A DNA stretch of 64,000 nt from NCBI RefSeq assembly GCF_946886895.1, contig NZ_CAMPJO010000002.1, positions 1 through 64,000 of the forward strand, given 5' to 3'. Position 1 is the stretch's first letter, and each line of letters opens with the position of its first letter. The translations under genes were made by a program, and so were the position numbers. Under the pieces are notes generated by a model, which was given only the letters and a program-made list of their open reading frames with translations, searched no databases and was not told where the DNA came from. Positions 8,596-17,303 of this stretch are shown here, one piece after another. Source of the stretch: an uncultured Marinobacter sp. Its GTDB lineage: Bacteria; Pseudomonadota; Gammaproteobacteria; Pseudomonadales; Oleiphilaceae.

Positions 8596-9033
8596 GTGCC
8601 TGATAACAAGATTACCATGACGTCCAGTCGTCCTTATCTGGTCAGAGCCTTCAATGAGTGGGTGCTGGATAACGACTGTACGCCTTACATCGTGGTGGAT
8701 GCTGGAGTGCAGGGTGTGCAGGTTCCCACCGAGCATGTGGCCAATGGTCAGATTGTACTCAATATCAGCCCGGGAGCTGTGCGGGGGCTGGTGATCGGCA
8801 ACGGTGCCCTTGAGTTCAGCGCCAGGTTTGGTGGTGTGCCCATGCAGGTGTTTATTCCGCTGCAGGCGGTAATGGCAATCTACGCCAAGGAAAACGGTGA
8901 GGGGATGGTGTTTGGCAGTGAGCCGGGGTCGCCGGATCCCGAGGGCTCGGGCACGGATCGCGACAGCCCACCACACTCCGGAGGCACGGAGGACCGGCCC
9001 TCTGGTCGGCCGACGCTGAAAGTGGTTAAGTAA
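8596..9033 (+). CDS. sspB: ClpXP protease specificity-enhancing factor SspB
   Basis: A 145-residue adaptor that hands ssrA-tagged proteins to ClpXP. The N-terminal substrate-binding domain is recognisable ('SRPYLVRAFNEWVLDN', 'GVQVPTEHV', 'NISPGAVRGL'). A variable acidic linker follows, and the protein ends in 'LKVVK', the ClpX-docking tail. The start is taken as GTG 8596 because AGGAGAAAGG lies just upstream; ATG 8617 is the alternative. Confidence 0.94.
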   Translation: MPDNKITMTSSRPYLVRAFNEWVLDNDCTPYIVVDAGVQGVQVPTEHVANGQIVLNISPGAVRGLVIGNGALEFSARFGGVPMQVFIPLQAVMAIYAKENGEGMVFGSEPGSPDPEGSGTDRDSPPHSGGTEDRPSGRPTLKVVK

Positions 9034-9054
9034 TAACCCGATACTCCGAAAAAA

Positions 9055-9076
9055 GCCAGCCATCGCTGGCTTTTTT
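9055..9076. terminator. Bidirectional terminator between sspB and diaA
   Basis: GCCAGC (9055-9060) pairs with GCTGGC (9065-9070), with an A run on the left and six Ts on the right. It can serve the convergent sspB (+) and diaA (-) genes. Confidence 0.85.
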
Positions 9077-9667
9077 CTATCCTCCGAAAAGTTTGCTGTC
9101 GAGCAGACTACACAGTGCGTTCAGGATCAACAGAAGCAGCGGTGTCGCCTCGGCAGGGGACAGGTTGTTGAGGGCAATCTCGTGGTCTTCGGGATGCATA
9201 AGAGAGGTAATGTCGGATTTTTCCCGGGCGCTGAGTACAACCACGCTCATCTCGCGGTCGTGGGCCGCCTGTATGGCCTGGATCAGGTTGGCCTTGTGGC
9301 CATCGTCGACAATGACGAATAGCAGGTCCCCGGGTTTGCCGATGGCTCGAACCTGTCGTGAAAAGGTGTCGTTGAAGCGGTTGTCCCGACAGATAGCGGA
9401 GTAGGTGGTGGCATCGGCTCCAAGATTAATGGCGGGCAGTGCCGGCCGGTCATGCTCAAAGCGATTGAGTAGCGCAGTGCAGAAATACTGGGCCAGAATG
9501 TTGGCGTTCCCGTTGGCGCAGGTGATGATTTTGCCATCATGGAGCAGGGCACTGACAAAGGCATCGGCCACCTCTTCGATGGCTGGGCCCACGTGGCTGG
9601 CCGCCTGGGCAGTCTGTTCCATATGGTTGGCAAACCACTGGTTTATCTGGTGCTCGGTGTCGGTCAT
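9077..9667 (-). CDS. diaA: DnaA initiator-associating protein DiaA (SIS domain)
   Basis: A 196-residue sugar-isomerase-fold protein of the DiaA/GmhA family. In E. coli DiaA forms a tetramer that binds DnaA and promotes initiation at oriC. The SIS core is visible ('GKIITCANGNANILAQYFCTALLNRF', split here by family residues, and 'GKPGDLLFVIVDDG'). The neighbours yraN and lpoA upstream make the order lpoA-yraN-diaA, as in E. coli and Pseudomonas, and this favours DiaA over the phosphoheptose isomerase GmhA. Confidence 0.85.
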   Translation of the reverse strand: MTDTEHQINQWFANHMEQTAQAASHVGPAIEEVADAFVSALLHDGKIITCANGNANILAQYFCTALLNRFEHDRPALPAINLGADATTYSAICRDNRFNDTFSRQVRAIGKPGDLLFVIVDDGHKANLIQAIQAAHDREMSVVVLSAREKSDITSLMHPEDHEIALNNLSPAEATPLLLLILNALCSLLDSKLFGG

Positions 9668-9673
9668 TGAGAG

Positions 9674-10042
9674 TCAGAACCCCGCCTGAATTGCATTTTT
9701 TATCCATTGTACGCGGTATTTTTTAACGGTTCCCGGGCTGATGGCAACCACATCAATCCTGCTGTTGCAGTTCCACAGTCCGTGCCGGTGAAGGTAGTAA
9801 GACGCGGCTTTGAGTAATCGTCGCTGCTTGGGAAAAGTGACGGATTCCGCCGGAGTCGCCAGGCTGCCCTCGCCCCGGTACCGCACCTCGAAGAAGACGA
9901 GGGTGTCATTCTCCTGCCCGATCAGGTCGATTTCACCGCCCCGATTGTACACATTGCGTTCCAGTATCCGGATACCGCGACTGGTGAGGTAGCGTGCGGC
10001 CACGCCTTCAAAGTGATTACCCAGGGATTTCCGGCCGTCCAT
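9674..10042 (-). CDS. yraN: YraN family protein (UPF0102, nuclease-like fold)
   Basis: A 122-residue protein of the UPF0102 family with a restriction-endonuclease-like core: 'GGEIDLIGQ' and 'LVFFEVRYR' supply the Asp and the Glu-x-Arg/Lys pair expected of this fold. The biochemical role is not established. The frame is open upstream to 10135, but the ATG at 10042 matches family length. It lies 28 nt after lpoA and 6 nt before diaA. Confidence 0.9.
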   Translation of the reverse strand: MDGRKSLGNHFEGVAARYLTSRGIRILERNVYNRGGEIDLIGQENDTLVFFEVRYRGEGSLATPAESVTFPKQRRLLKAASYYLHRHGLWNCNSRIDVVAISPGTVKKYRVQWIKNAIQAGF

Positions 10043-10070
10043 GACCCCACGACTCCTGTTATCGGGAAAA

Positions 10071-11945
10071 CTAGTTGAGGACTCTGGTGCCGCCTGACTC
10101 CACGCCGGAGCGCTCCTCAGCGGGCGCCATTTCAATCTTTGGCAACCGCTCCGGTACCCCGTTTCTGAATTGTGCCCACAGTTGCTCGCGATGGATGCTG
10201 CCGGCGCGCGTCATGGTGAGCACGCCGGTCTGGCCGCTGATGGACGCGGTGTCCACTTGTCTGAGTAATGGGAGACGCTTGCTCAGTTGCCAGGCATCGG
10301 CTCCCATGGCGAACAGTCGCCCAAGTTGGCCCCGAGTGCCCGCGAGCACCTGGGATGCCTCCCGGCGAAGCTCGTTCTGGTCATCAAGAACCCAGGGGAT
10401 GTCGGTAAATATGACATCGTTCAGGTCACGATCCCGGGCGGGGTCGGGTGTACCTTCATAGACGATGGAGGGGGAATAGACCGGTAGGTCGCCACCGTAA
10501 TAGAAGGCGAACAGGGGCTTGAACTGACGGGCGATGGTTGGTTCTGCCACCATGACAATGGCCTGGGCGTCCTGTCGGCGCCTGGGCTCGAACTCAACAT
10601 CCAGGCCGATGGTGCGCTCCACCTGGATAGCACGATCCCGAGAAACGGTTATGCCCAGCAGGTCAGCGGTGACAGCCCGCAGGTTGTCCTCCGGGAAAAA
10701 CCGCTCAATGTCCAGAGCAACGGCGCCGTTCGCGCTCAGGCGTTCCAGCAGCGCCGTCTCAACCCGATCGCCCCACTGCCCCTGAGGGATCAGGACCAGC
10801 ACCTGGTCAATTCCCTTGATGGCGAGCCGATCCGCGATCTGTCGGGCCTCGTCTTCCGCAGACAGTCCGAACTGGTACAGGCCCTCCGGAACTCTGCTGC
10901 CCGCGGGCAGGTAATTCAGGCCCAGTGTCGGGACAGGCAGGGTGTTCATAGTGGCCAGGCTGGCCAGTGCCTCTTTTTCGAGTGGGCCGACAATCAGGTC
11001 AATCGCTCCCGTTGACAGTTCCCTGTAGAGCTCGTCGAAGGGTTTGGCTGACGAGTCGATGATCCGGATGTCGGTCTTGCTGTGATCAACCGAGTCATCC
11101 TGATAATACGCCGCAAGGAAACCGTTGCGAATCGCTTTGCTTGCTGTTGACAGCGGGCCTTTCAGGGGCAGCGCCAGGGCAATGGTCTCTGGCCGGCTGT
11201 CGGCGAGTCCGGCAATGAGCCGGAGCTCTGACGGCAGCACCTGGGCCGCCGGGTGACCCGGCCAGTTGTTCTGCCAGCGGCGGATTACCCGGCCCTGATC
11301 GTCGATATCGAGTTCTGATGCCCGTACGCTTCCGGCAAGCTCCAGCCAGCCCTGTACCTCATAGCCAATGGCCTCGCTGCCCGCCGAGGACAGCTTCGCA
11401 TCCGGCACCGCCTTGAGTAGCGCCCAGATGCGGTCGTGGAGCACTTGTGGGTCGGCGCTGGTATCTGTCTGGGCGAGTAGCATCAGGGTCATGGCGGCGG
11501 CATACCGGTCGCCGGCAAGGGCAAAGGTCCCGGCCTGCAGATTACCAGCCCTGCTGACCAGATCCGGGCCATAATTGATGAAGCTGTCGAGGGGCAACCC
11601 GTTGGTAATCGCACGGGCCCAGTCGGTGTCTTGCAGATGGGTCGCACTGGCCATGGCCAGGAGGCGCGCCTGGGCCTCGACCGGGGGGAGCGGTTGCGCT
11701 AACTGCGGGCTTTGCAGTAGTGTTCGGGCTTCTCTGTGGTCGCCCCGTTCCTGGAATCGGTTGGCCATGCGCAGCAGGTAACGCTGCGCGGTTTCCCGGT
11801 CGGATTCCTGTGTCGCCAGCTCCAGCGCCTGCGCTGGCGTCTGGGCAACATGTGATTGCAGGTTTACGCTGGCACAACCTGACACCAGCAGGGCCAGGGT
11901 TGCCGTGAAGGCCAGGGCTCGAACGTTAAGGCGGTTCTTGGTCAT
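10071..11945 (-). CDS. lpoA: Penicillin-binding protein activator LpoA (YraM/LppC)
   Basis: A 624-residue outer-membrane lipoprotein that reaches through the periplasm to activate PBP1A. The N-terminus has a lipoprotein signal with lipobox 'LVSGC' (Cys about residue 23). An N-terminal TPR-like helical half is followed by a C-terminal periplasmic-binding-protein-like half ('LALPLKGPLSTASKAIRNGF', 'IDLIVGPLEKEAL'). The frame is open upstream to 12386, but that extension lies antisense to rsmI and lacks a signal; the lipoprotein start fixes the ATG at 11945. First gene of lpoA-yraN-diaA, divergent from rsmI. Confidence 0.93.
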   Translation of the reverse strand: MTKNRLNVRALAFTATLALLVSGCASVNLQSHVAQTPAQALELATQESDRETAQRYLLRMANRFQERGDHREARTLLQSPQLAQPLPPVEAQARLLAMASATHLQDTDWARAITNGLPLDSFINYGPDLVSRAGNLQAGTFALAGDRYAAAMTLMLLAQTDTSADPQVLHDRIWALLKAVPDAKLSSAGSEAIGYEVQGWLELAGSVRASELDIDDQGRVIRRWQNNWPGHPAAQVLPSELRLIAGLADSRPETIALALPLKGPLSTASKAIRNGFLAAYYQDDSVDHSKTDIRIIDSSAKPFDELYRELSTGAIDLIVGPLEKEALASLATMNTLPVPTLGLNYLPAGSRVPEGLYQFGLSAEDEARQIADRLAIKGIDQVLVLIPQGQWGDRVETALLERLSANGAVALDIERFFPEDNLRAVTADLLGITVSRDRAIQVERTIGLDVEFEPRRRQDAQAIVMVAEPTIARQFKPLFAFYYGGDLPVYSPSIVYEGTPDPARDRDLNDVIFTDIPWVLDDQNELRREASQVLAGTRGQLGRLFAMGADAWQLSKRLPLLRQVDTASISGQTGVLTMTRAGSIHREQLWAQFRNGVPERLPKIEMAPAEERSGVESGGTRVLN

Positions 11946-12028
11946 GGCAGGCTCTGTATACTCCGGATGATTGGGCTTGTGGCGCCGATCTGACGGTGGC
12001 AAGTTTAACAGCTCCGGACCCAATTCAC

Positions 12029-12973
12029 ATGACGTTGCTGTCATTCTGGCGCGGTCACGCGCATGAGGTGCCCATTTTGCAATCGGATAAGAATGAATCA
12101 GCCACGCCTGCCAGTCCATGTCCGGATCGGAAAGGAACGCTGTATATCGTGGCGACCCCCATCGGTAATCTGGAGGATATGTCCGCCAGGGCCAGTACGG
12201 TGCTGGCAAAAGTAGCCGTGGTTGCAGCGGAAGATACCCGGCACAGCGGCCGGCTGCTTCAGCACCTCGGGATACACAAGCCACTGATTGCACTTCACGA
12301 TCACAATGAAAGGGACAAGGCGAACCGTATCCTCGCCGAGCTGGAGGCGGGGCGGGATGTTGCCCTGATTTCGGATGCCGGTACACCGTTGATCTCCGAT
12401 CCTGGCTATATACTGGTCAGGGAGGCCCGGGCTCAGGGAATGCGGGTGAGCCCGATCCCCGGTCCTTGTGCGCTGATTGCGGGGCTGAGCGCCGCCGGTC
12501 TGCCGACGGACCGCTTCCTCTTTGCCGGATTTTTGCCTGCCAAACGTTCCGGGCGTCGGGCGGTGCTTGACGAGTTGTCGTTAGAAACGTCCACGCTGGT
12601 ATTCTATGAATCCCCTCACCGGATTCTCAGCGCTGTCTCAGACATTGCGGAGGTGTTGGGGCCGGACCGCGACGTGGTATTGGGGCGGGAACTGACCAAA
12701 ACGTTCGAGACTTTCTACGACGGGCCGGTGAGTGTCGTGCTCGAGCAGCTCGAGGCTGACCCCCATGGCGCCCGGGGTGAGTTCGTGGTGATGGTGCGAG
12801 GTGCGTCGCCGACACCTGGTGGTGCGGATTCCGGCGCTCTGGATCTCGACAGGCTCATTTGCCTGTTAATGGCAGAGTTGCCGGTTAAAAAGGTGGCCCG
12901 GCTGGCGGCGGAGCTGACGGGGCGCCCGAAGAACGAGCTGTACCAGCGGGCGCTGGCGTTGAAGGAGAGCTGA
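12029..12973 (+). CDS. rsmI: 16S rRNA (cytidine-1402-2'-O)-methyltransferase RsmI
   Basis: About 314 residues, tetrapyrrole-methylase fold, methylates C1402 of 16S rRNA. Diagnostic motifs are 'LYIVATPIGNLEDMS', 'AAEDTRHS', 'ALISDAGTPLISDPGY' and 'PIPGPCALIAGLSAAGLP'. The start is uncertain: ATG 12029 has no clear ribosome-binding site, while GTG 12068 and TTG 12077 lie nearer the conserved domain. The gene is divergent from lpoA and precedes rnpB, as in Pseudomonas. Confidence 0.95.
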   Translation: MTLLSFWRGHAHEVPILQSDKNESATPASPCPDRKGTLYIVATPIGNLEDMSARASTVLAKVAVVAAEDTRHSGRLLQHLGIHKPLIALHDHNERDKANRILAELEAGRDVALISDAGTPLISDPGYILVREARAQGMRVSPIPGPCALIAGLSAAGLPTDRFLFAGFLPAKRSGRRAVLDELSLETSTLVFYESPHRILSAVSDIAEVLGPDRDVVLGRELTKTFETFYDGPVSVVLEQLEADPHGARGEFVVMVRGASPTPGGADSGALDLDRLICLLMAELPVKKVARLAAELTGRPKNELYQRALALKES

Positions 12974-12993
12974 GCTTCGGTCGGCGGTTTTGC

Positions 12994-13022
12994 TTGCATG
13001 GTGTACAGCGCAGGAGTATCGT
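12994..13022 (+). promoter_or_regulatory. Sigma-70 promoter of rnpB
   Basis: TTGCAT (12994-12999), 17 nt, then TATCGT (13017-13022). It places the transcription start near 13029-13030, exactly at the predicted 5' end of RNase P RNA. The promoter begins 21 nt after the rsmI stop. Confidence 0.75.
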
Positions 13023-13029
13023 CTCGACC

Positions 13030-13378
<349 letters not shown>

Positions 13379-13589
13379 ATTCCTTCCCTCCCCTTGTGAT
13401 CTGCATCCTTCTCAAAAGATGTCTTTTATAGCCAAAAAATCTTAAACCTCACTTGCCTTCTTCACACCTTTTTGCAGGTGATTGATTTTCCTTCTTTTCT
13501 TTTTCGTAATGTCACCGTCTCCTCAAATCATTGCCCGTAACTTGTTGTCATAAAAGGAACTTTCGCAGGTGCGACGCCGTTTGCGGCGC
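13379..13589 (+). other. Gene-free stretch between rnpB and the mraZ promoter
   Basis: The rnpB-to-mraZ gap is about 308 nt; its last 97 nt hold the mraZ promoter and operator. The first 211 nt are pyrimidine-rich and more AT-rich than the surroundings. A small CACCT/AGGTG stem lies near 13467-13482 and a CGCCG/CGGCG stem near 13576-13587. No supported ORF or RNA was seen. Confidence 0.6.
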
Positions 13590-13618
13590 TTGCATTGTGT
13601 ATTGCGTGTTTCTATAGT
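13590..13618 (+). promoter_or_regulatory. Sigma-70 promoter of the mraZ (dcw) cluster
   Basis: TTGCAT (13590-13595), 17 nt, then TATAGT (13613-13618). The predicted start near 13625 lies right at the first MraZ-type repeat. Confidence 0.78.
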
Positions 13619-13626
13619 GTGCAGAA

Positions 13627-13661
13627 GTGGTAAAAAGTGGTTTGTAGTGGTTTTTTGTGGT
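13627..13661 (+). promoter_or_regulatory. MraZ operator: four GTGG boxes at 10-bp period
   Basis: GTGGT occurs at 13627, 13637, 13647 and 13657, each exactly 10 bp from the next, between the promoter and the mraZ start. MraZ is known to bind tandem repeats at one-helical-turn spacing upstream of its own operon (TGGGA-type in E. coli, AAAGTG-type in Mycoplasma). The spacing and location strongly suggest the autoregulatory operator of this cluster. Confidence 0.82.
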
Positions 13662-13686
13662 TTTCAAACCCCCAGAGACGGTGTAA

Positions 13687-14139
13687 ATGAGCAATTTTCT
13701 CGGCAGTCATGCCATCAATATGGATGTGAAGGGTCGCCTTGCGATCCCCGCCAAGGTGCGCGAAGGACTCGCGCAGACTTGTGGCGGCCGCATTGTGTTG
13801 ACGGCAAACGCCGATGAAGAGCGATGCCTGCTGGTTTACCCGGAGCCGGAGTGGGAGACGCTGAGGCCGAAAATCGAGGCCCTGCCGAATATGAACAAGG
13901 CCGCACGGCGGCTGCAGCGATTGGTGCTTGGTAATGCAGCGCCCATGGAAATGGACTCCGCAGGGCGCATCCTCGTGCCGCCGACATTACGGAGTTATGC
14001 CCATCTGGAAAAAAAACTGATGCTGATTGGCCAGGGTAAAAAGCTGGAGCTGTGGAGCGAAGAGCGCTGGTTTGCCTGGCTCGACGAGTCCTCCGGCGAT
14101 GACGAGATGCCCCCCGAGATGGAGGCATTGTCGTTATGA
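13687..14139 (+). CDS. mraZ: Transcriptional regulator MraZ
   Basis: A 150-residue protein with two SpoVT/AbrB-like domains, forming a ring that represses the division and cell-wall cluster. The start '[20 protein letters not shown]' is typical, and the second domain repeats the pattern ('[15 protein letters not shown]'). First gene of the cluster, overlapping rsmH by 4 nt. Confidence 0.97.
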   Translation: MSNFLGSHAINMDVKGRLAIPAKVREGLAQTCGGRIVLTANADEERCLLVYPEPEWETLRPKIEALPNMNKAARRLQRLVLGNAAPMEMDSAGRILVPPTLRSYAHLEKKLMLIGQGKKLELWSEERWFAWLDESSGDDEMPPEMEALSL

Positions 14140-15119
14140 TCTCGGACCTCCGCCAGGGGCCGGATGGCGCATTTGCCCATCGTTCGGTGCTTCTGGACTC
14201 GGCGGTCGATTATCTGGTGACGGATCCTGCCGGCCAATACATTGATGGCACCTTCGGGCGCGGAGGACACAGCCGTTTGATCCTGGGGCGCCTGGAATCG
14301 GATGGCCGGTTGCTTGGTATCGACAAGGATCCGGAGGCGATCACCGTGGCGCAGGCGCTTGCGGCCTCGGATCAGCGATTCAGCTACTTTCACGGATCCT
14401 TTGCGGACTTGGGTGAGGCGGTGGCCCGGGAGTCCTGGTCGCACGTTACCGGCGTACTGCTGGACCTGGGCGTGTCATCGCCACAACTGGACGATGCGTC
14501 CCGGGGGTTCAGTTTCATGCGGGATGGGCCGCTGGATATGCGGATGAACCCGCAACAGGCGCCAAGTGCAGCGGAATGGCTGGCTCAGGCGGAAGAGCGG
14601 GACATTGCCAATGTGATTTTTCAATACGGCGAAGAGCGATTCTCTCGCCGTATTGCGCGTCTGGTGGTTGAGCGCCGGCAGGAAACGCCGATAGAGACAA
14701 CCCGCCAGTTGGCGGAACTGGTCAGCGAGGCGGTGCCCAAAAAAGAGAAGCACAAACATCCGGCCACCCGAACCTTCCAGGCCATCCGGATCTTTATAAA
14801 CCGGGAGCTGGAAGACCTGGAGGCTGGCCTGCTGGCGGCGAGTCACAGTCTTGTACCCGGTGGCAGGCTGGTGGTGATCAGCTTTCATTCACTGGAAGAC
14901 CGGCTGGTTAAACGTTTTATGAGAGACCTGGCTCGAGGACCGAAGCTGCCGAAAGGCATACCCGTGACCGCCGAGCAGGAAGCCTCTGATTTCCGGCTGA
15001 TTGGCAAGGCAAGCAAGGCTGGTGCCAGCGAAGTAACTGACAATGTTCGTGCCCGCAGTGCGGTTATGCGGGTGTTGGAACGCACCAATCACAAGAAGAC
15101 ATCGCAGGGGAGCGAATAA
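14136..15119 (+). CDS. rsmH: 16S rRNA (cytosine-1402-N4)-methyltransferase RsmH
   Basis: A 327-residue SAM-dependent methyltransferase (MraW) acting on the same 16S nucleotide C1402 that RsmI modifies. Visible motifs are '[13 protein letters not shown]', '[12 protein letters not shown]' (SAM loop), '[14 protein letters not shown]', '[15 protein letters not shown]', and the C-terminal '[16 protein letters not shown]'. ATGA overlap with mraZ; ftsL starts 2 nt after the stop. Confidence 0.97.
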   Translation: MISDLRQGPDGAFAHRSVLLDSAVDYLVTDPAGQYIDGTFGRGGHSRLILGRLESDGRLLGIDKDPEAITVAQALAASDQRFSYFHGSFADLGEAVARESWSHVTGVLLDLGVSSPQLDDASRGFSFMRDGPLDMRMNPQQAPSAAEWLAQAEERDIANVIFQYGEERFSRRIARLVVERRQETPIETTRQLAELVSEAVPKKEKHKHPATRTFQAIRIFINRELEDLEAGLLAASHSLVPGGRLVVISFHSLEDRLVKRFMRDLARGPKLPKGIPVTAEQEASDFRLIGKASKAGASEVTDNVRARSAVMRVLERTNHKKTSQGSE

Positions 15120-15121
15120 CC

Positions 15122-15526
15122 ATGGGCGCGGTAGCAATAGAACCGTCGGTCCGTCCGGCAAAGCTGAACAAGGCAAAGGTGAAGGAAGGCGTCGCCACGG
15201 CCGTGCGAATTTCATGGCAGGTGTTTGACGCGACCCGGCAAAAACCGGTTCTGATAACGCTTGCACTGGTGTTGGTGCTGGTAGCCTCGTCCCTAGGCGT
15301 GGTGGTTAGCGCACACGAGAACCGAGAGCTGTTCAACACGTTGTCCGAGTTGCAGGCAGAGCGTGACAGGTACCAGCGAGTATGGAGTCAGTTGCTGCTT
15401 GAGGAAAGTGCTCTCGGTGCTTATGGCCGTGTTGAAACGCTGGCTGCGCAGCGCTTCAACATGGTGGTGCCGGGCCGTGAAGACATTGTGCTTGTGCCGA
15501 TAATGTCGCCGCGAGTTACTCAATAG
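15122..15526 (+). CDS. ftsL: Cell division protein FtsL
   Basis: A 134-residue bitopic membrane protein of the FtsQLB subcomplex. The cytoplasmic N-terminus runs to about residue 40, the single membrane segment is about 43-63 ('VLITLALVLVLVASSLGVVV'), and a periplasmic leucine-zipper-like coil follows ('ENRELFNTLSELQAERDRYQ'). FtsL proteins diverge quickly, so position between rsmH and ftsI carries much of the weight. Confidence 0.93.
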   Translation: MGAVAIEPSVRPAKLNKAKVKEGVATAVRISWQVFDATRQKPVLITLALVLVLVASSLGVVVSAHENRELFNTLSELQAERDRYQRVWSQLLLEESALGAYGRVETLAAQRFNMVVPGREDIVLVPIMSPRVTQ

Positions 15527-15550
15527 TTACTGATAACAACAACGAACAGG

Positions 15551-17299
15551 GTGGTCTCATTGTCCGGTCAGCAACCAGCTAGAACATGGCGCCAGCGATT
15601 GGTGGCAGGCCTCGGGGCCTGGCGCTATGGCTCTGTGCTGGGTGTGTTTCTGGTCGTTGTGTCTGTGCTGGCCTGGCGTCTGGTGGATCTACAAGTCGTG
15701 GATAATGAGTTTCTCCGGGAGCAGGGTGATGTGCGAACCATTCGCGTGGAGACCATTGATGCCCATCGAGGCGTTATTACGGATCGCTACGGCGAACCTC
15801 TCGCGGTCAGTACGCCGGTTCAGACCATCTGGGCCAACCCATCGGAAACCTCTCCGGACGAGCCCCGTCTAACGAATCTTTCGCGACTGCTGGATATCAG
15901 CGAAGCGCATTTGCGACAGCGGCTTCGTGACTACGCCGGGCGGGAATTCATTTATGTTAGCCGGAAAATACAGCCGGGGCTGGCCGCCCGGGTCATGGCT
16001 CTCGATATCCCGGGGATCTACTCGAGGCTTGAGTACCGCCGCTATTACCCGGCCGGTGAAGTAACCGCTCACGTGGTGGGTATCACCAACATAGATCAGC
16101 GTGGCCAGGAGGGCATTGAGCTTGCCTACAACTCCTGGTTGTCGGGGGAATCCGGCCGAAAACGTGTCCTGAAAGACAATCGGGGAAGAGTGATCAAGGA
16201 CCTGGCGCTGATTCGTGAAGCCAGTCCCGGCCACAACCTGGAACTGAGCATCGATTTGCGGCTGCAATACCTTGCGTATCGGGAACTCAAGGCGGTAGTC
16301 AGTGCTCACAATGCTCGGGGTGGCACACTGGTCATGCTCGACGTTGACACCGGAGAGGTGCTCGCCATGGTAAATCAGGGTTCATACAACCCCAATGATC
16401 GTAGTCAACTGGCGACAGAGAATTTGCGCAATAAGGCCATCACGGACCTGTTTGAGCCCGGTTCCACCATGAAGCCCATCTCAATGGCAGCGGCGTTGGA
16501 GTCTGGCAAGTTTTCCGAAGGTGAAACCATCGACACCTCGCCCGGTTACCGCAGGTTCGGGCAGTATACCATTCGGGATCACCGGAACTACGGCGTGCTG
16601 AGCCTTACCGATATCATCGTCAAATCCAGCAATGTGGGGATCAGCAAGATTGCCACCGAATTGGGTGGTGACGTGATTCGCGACCTGTATGCCCGGGTCG
16701 GCATCGGTCAGCCCACGGGCATCGGGTTTCCGGGTGAGGCGGTGGGAGTTCTGCCCGCACCTCCGCAATGGAGTCCCGTACAGGAGGCAACACTGTCCTA
16801 CGGTTACGGTGTGAGCGTGAATGCCTTGCAATTGGCACAGGCCTACATGGTGTTGGCGAATGGCGGTATCCGTTACCCATTAAGTCTGCTCAAATTGGAC
16901 GCGGAACCCAAAGGCCACCGAGTGCTCTCCGAGAAGGTTACCCGGGAGGTGCGCTCCATGTTGAGGCAGGTGGTTACTCGGGGAACCGGCACCAGGGCCC
17001 AGCCCGGTTTGTATACGGCTGGCGGCAAGACCGGCACGGTGCATCTGGTGGGTGAGCATGGCTATCTGGATAGCCAGTACAAGGCAATTTTTGCAGGCAT
17101 GGCCCCCATTGATAATCCAAGGATCGTGACTGTTGTGGCCGTTGATGCGCCGCAATCCGGAGAGTATTACGGGGGCGAAGTCGCCGCGCCGGTATTCGCC
17201 CGGGTCATGAGTGGCGCACTGCGACTGTTGAATGTGAAACCTGAACTGGAAGTCGGCGAGGCGAAAACCTCAGTCAGGACGACCGGAGCGCGGGGGTAA
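15551..17299 (+). CDS. ftsI: Peptidoglycan D,D-transpeptidase FtsI (PBP3)
   Basis: A 582-residue septal class B penicillin-binding protein. One membrane segment lies near residues 27-47, then a dimerisation domain, then the transpeptidase domain with Ser305 in 'STMKP' (S-x-x-K), 'KSSN' at 358-361 and 'KTGT' at 493-496. The start is a GTG at 15551; a TTG at 15560 is possible. The gap to ftsL is 24 nt and to murE 4 nt. Confidence 0.97.
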   Translation: MVSLSGQQPARTWRQRLVAGLGAWRYGSVLGVFLVVVSVLAWRLVDLQVVDNEFLREQGDVRTIRVETIDAHRGVITDRYGEPLAVSTPVQTIWANPSETSPDEPRLTNLSRLLDISEAHLRQRLRDYAGREFIYVSRKIQPGLAARVMALDIPGIYSRLEYRRYYPAGEVTAHVVGITNIDQRGQEGIELAYNSWLSGESGRKRVLKDNRGRVIKDLALIREASPGHNLELSIDLRLQYLAYRELKAVVSAHNARGGTLVMLDVDTGEVLAMVNQGSYNPNDRSQLATENLRNKAITDLFEPGSTMKPISMAAALESGKFSEGETIDTSPGYRRFGQYTIRDHRNYGVLSLTDIIVKSSNVGISKIATELGGDVIRDLYARVGIGQPTGIGFPGEAVGVLPAPPQWSPVQEATLSYGYGVSVNALQLAQAYMVLANGGIRYPLSLLKLDAEPKGHRVLSEKVTREVRSMLRQVVTRGTGTRAQPGLYTAGGKTGTVHLVGEHGYLDSQYKAIFAGMAPIDNPRIVTVVAVDAPQSGEYYGGEVAAPVFARVMSGALRLLNVKPELEVGEAKTSVRTTGARG

Positions 17300-17303
17300 T
17301 ACT

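Noticed and set aside
11946..12386. N-terminal extension of LpoA
   Set aside because: It is antisense to rsmI, and the lipoprotein signal and lipobox place the start at 11945.
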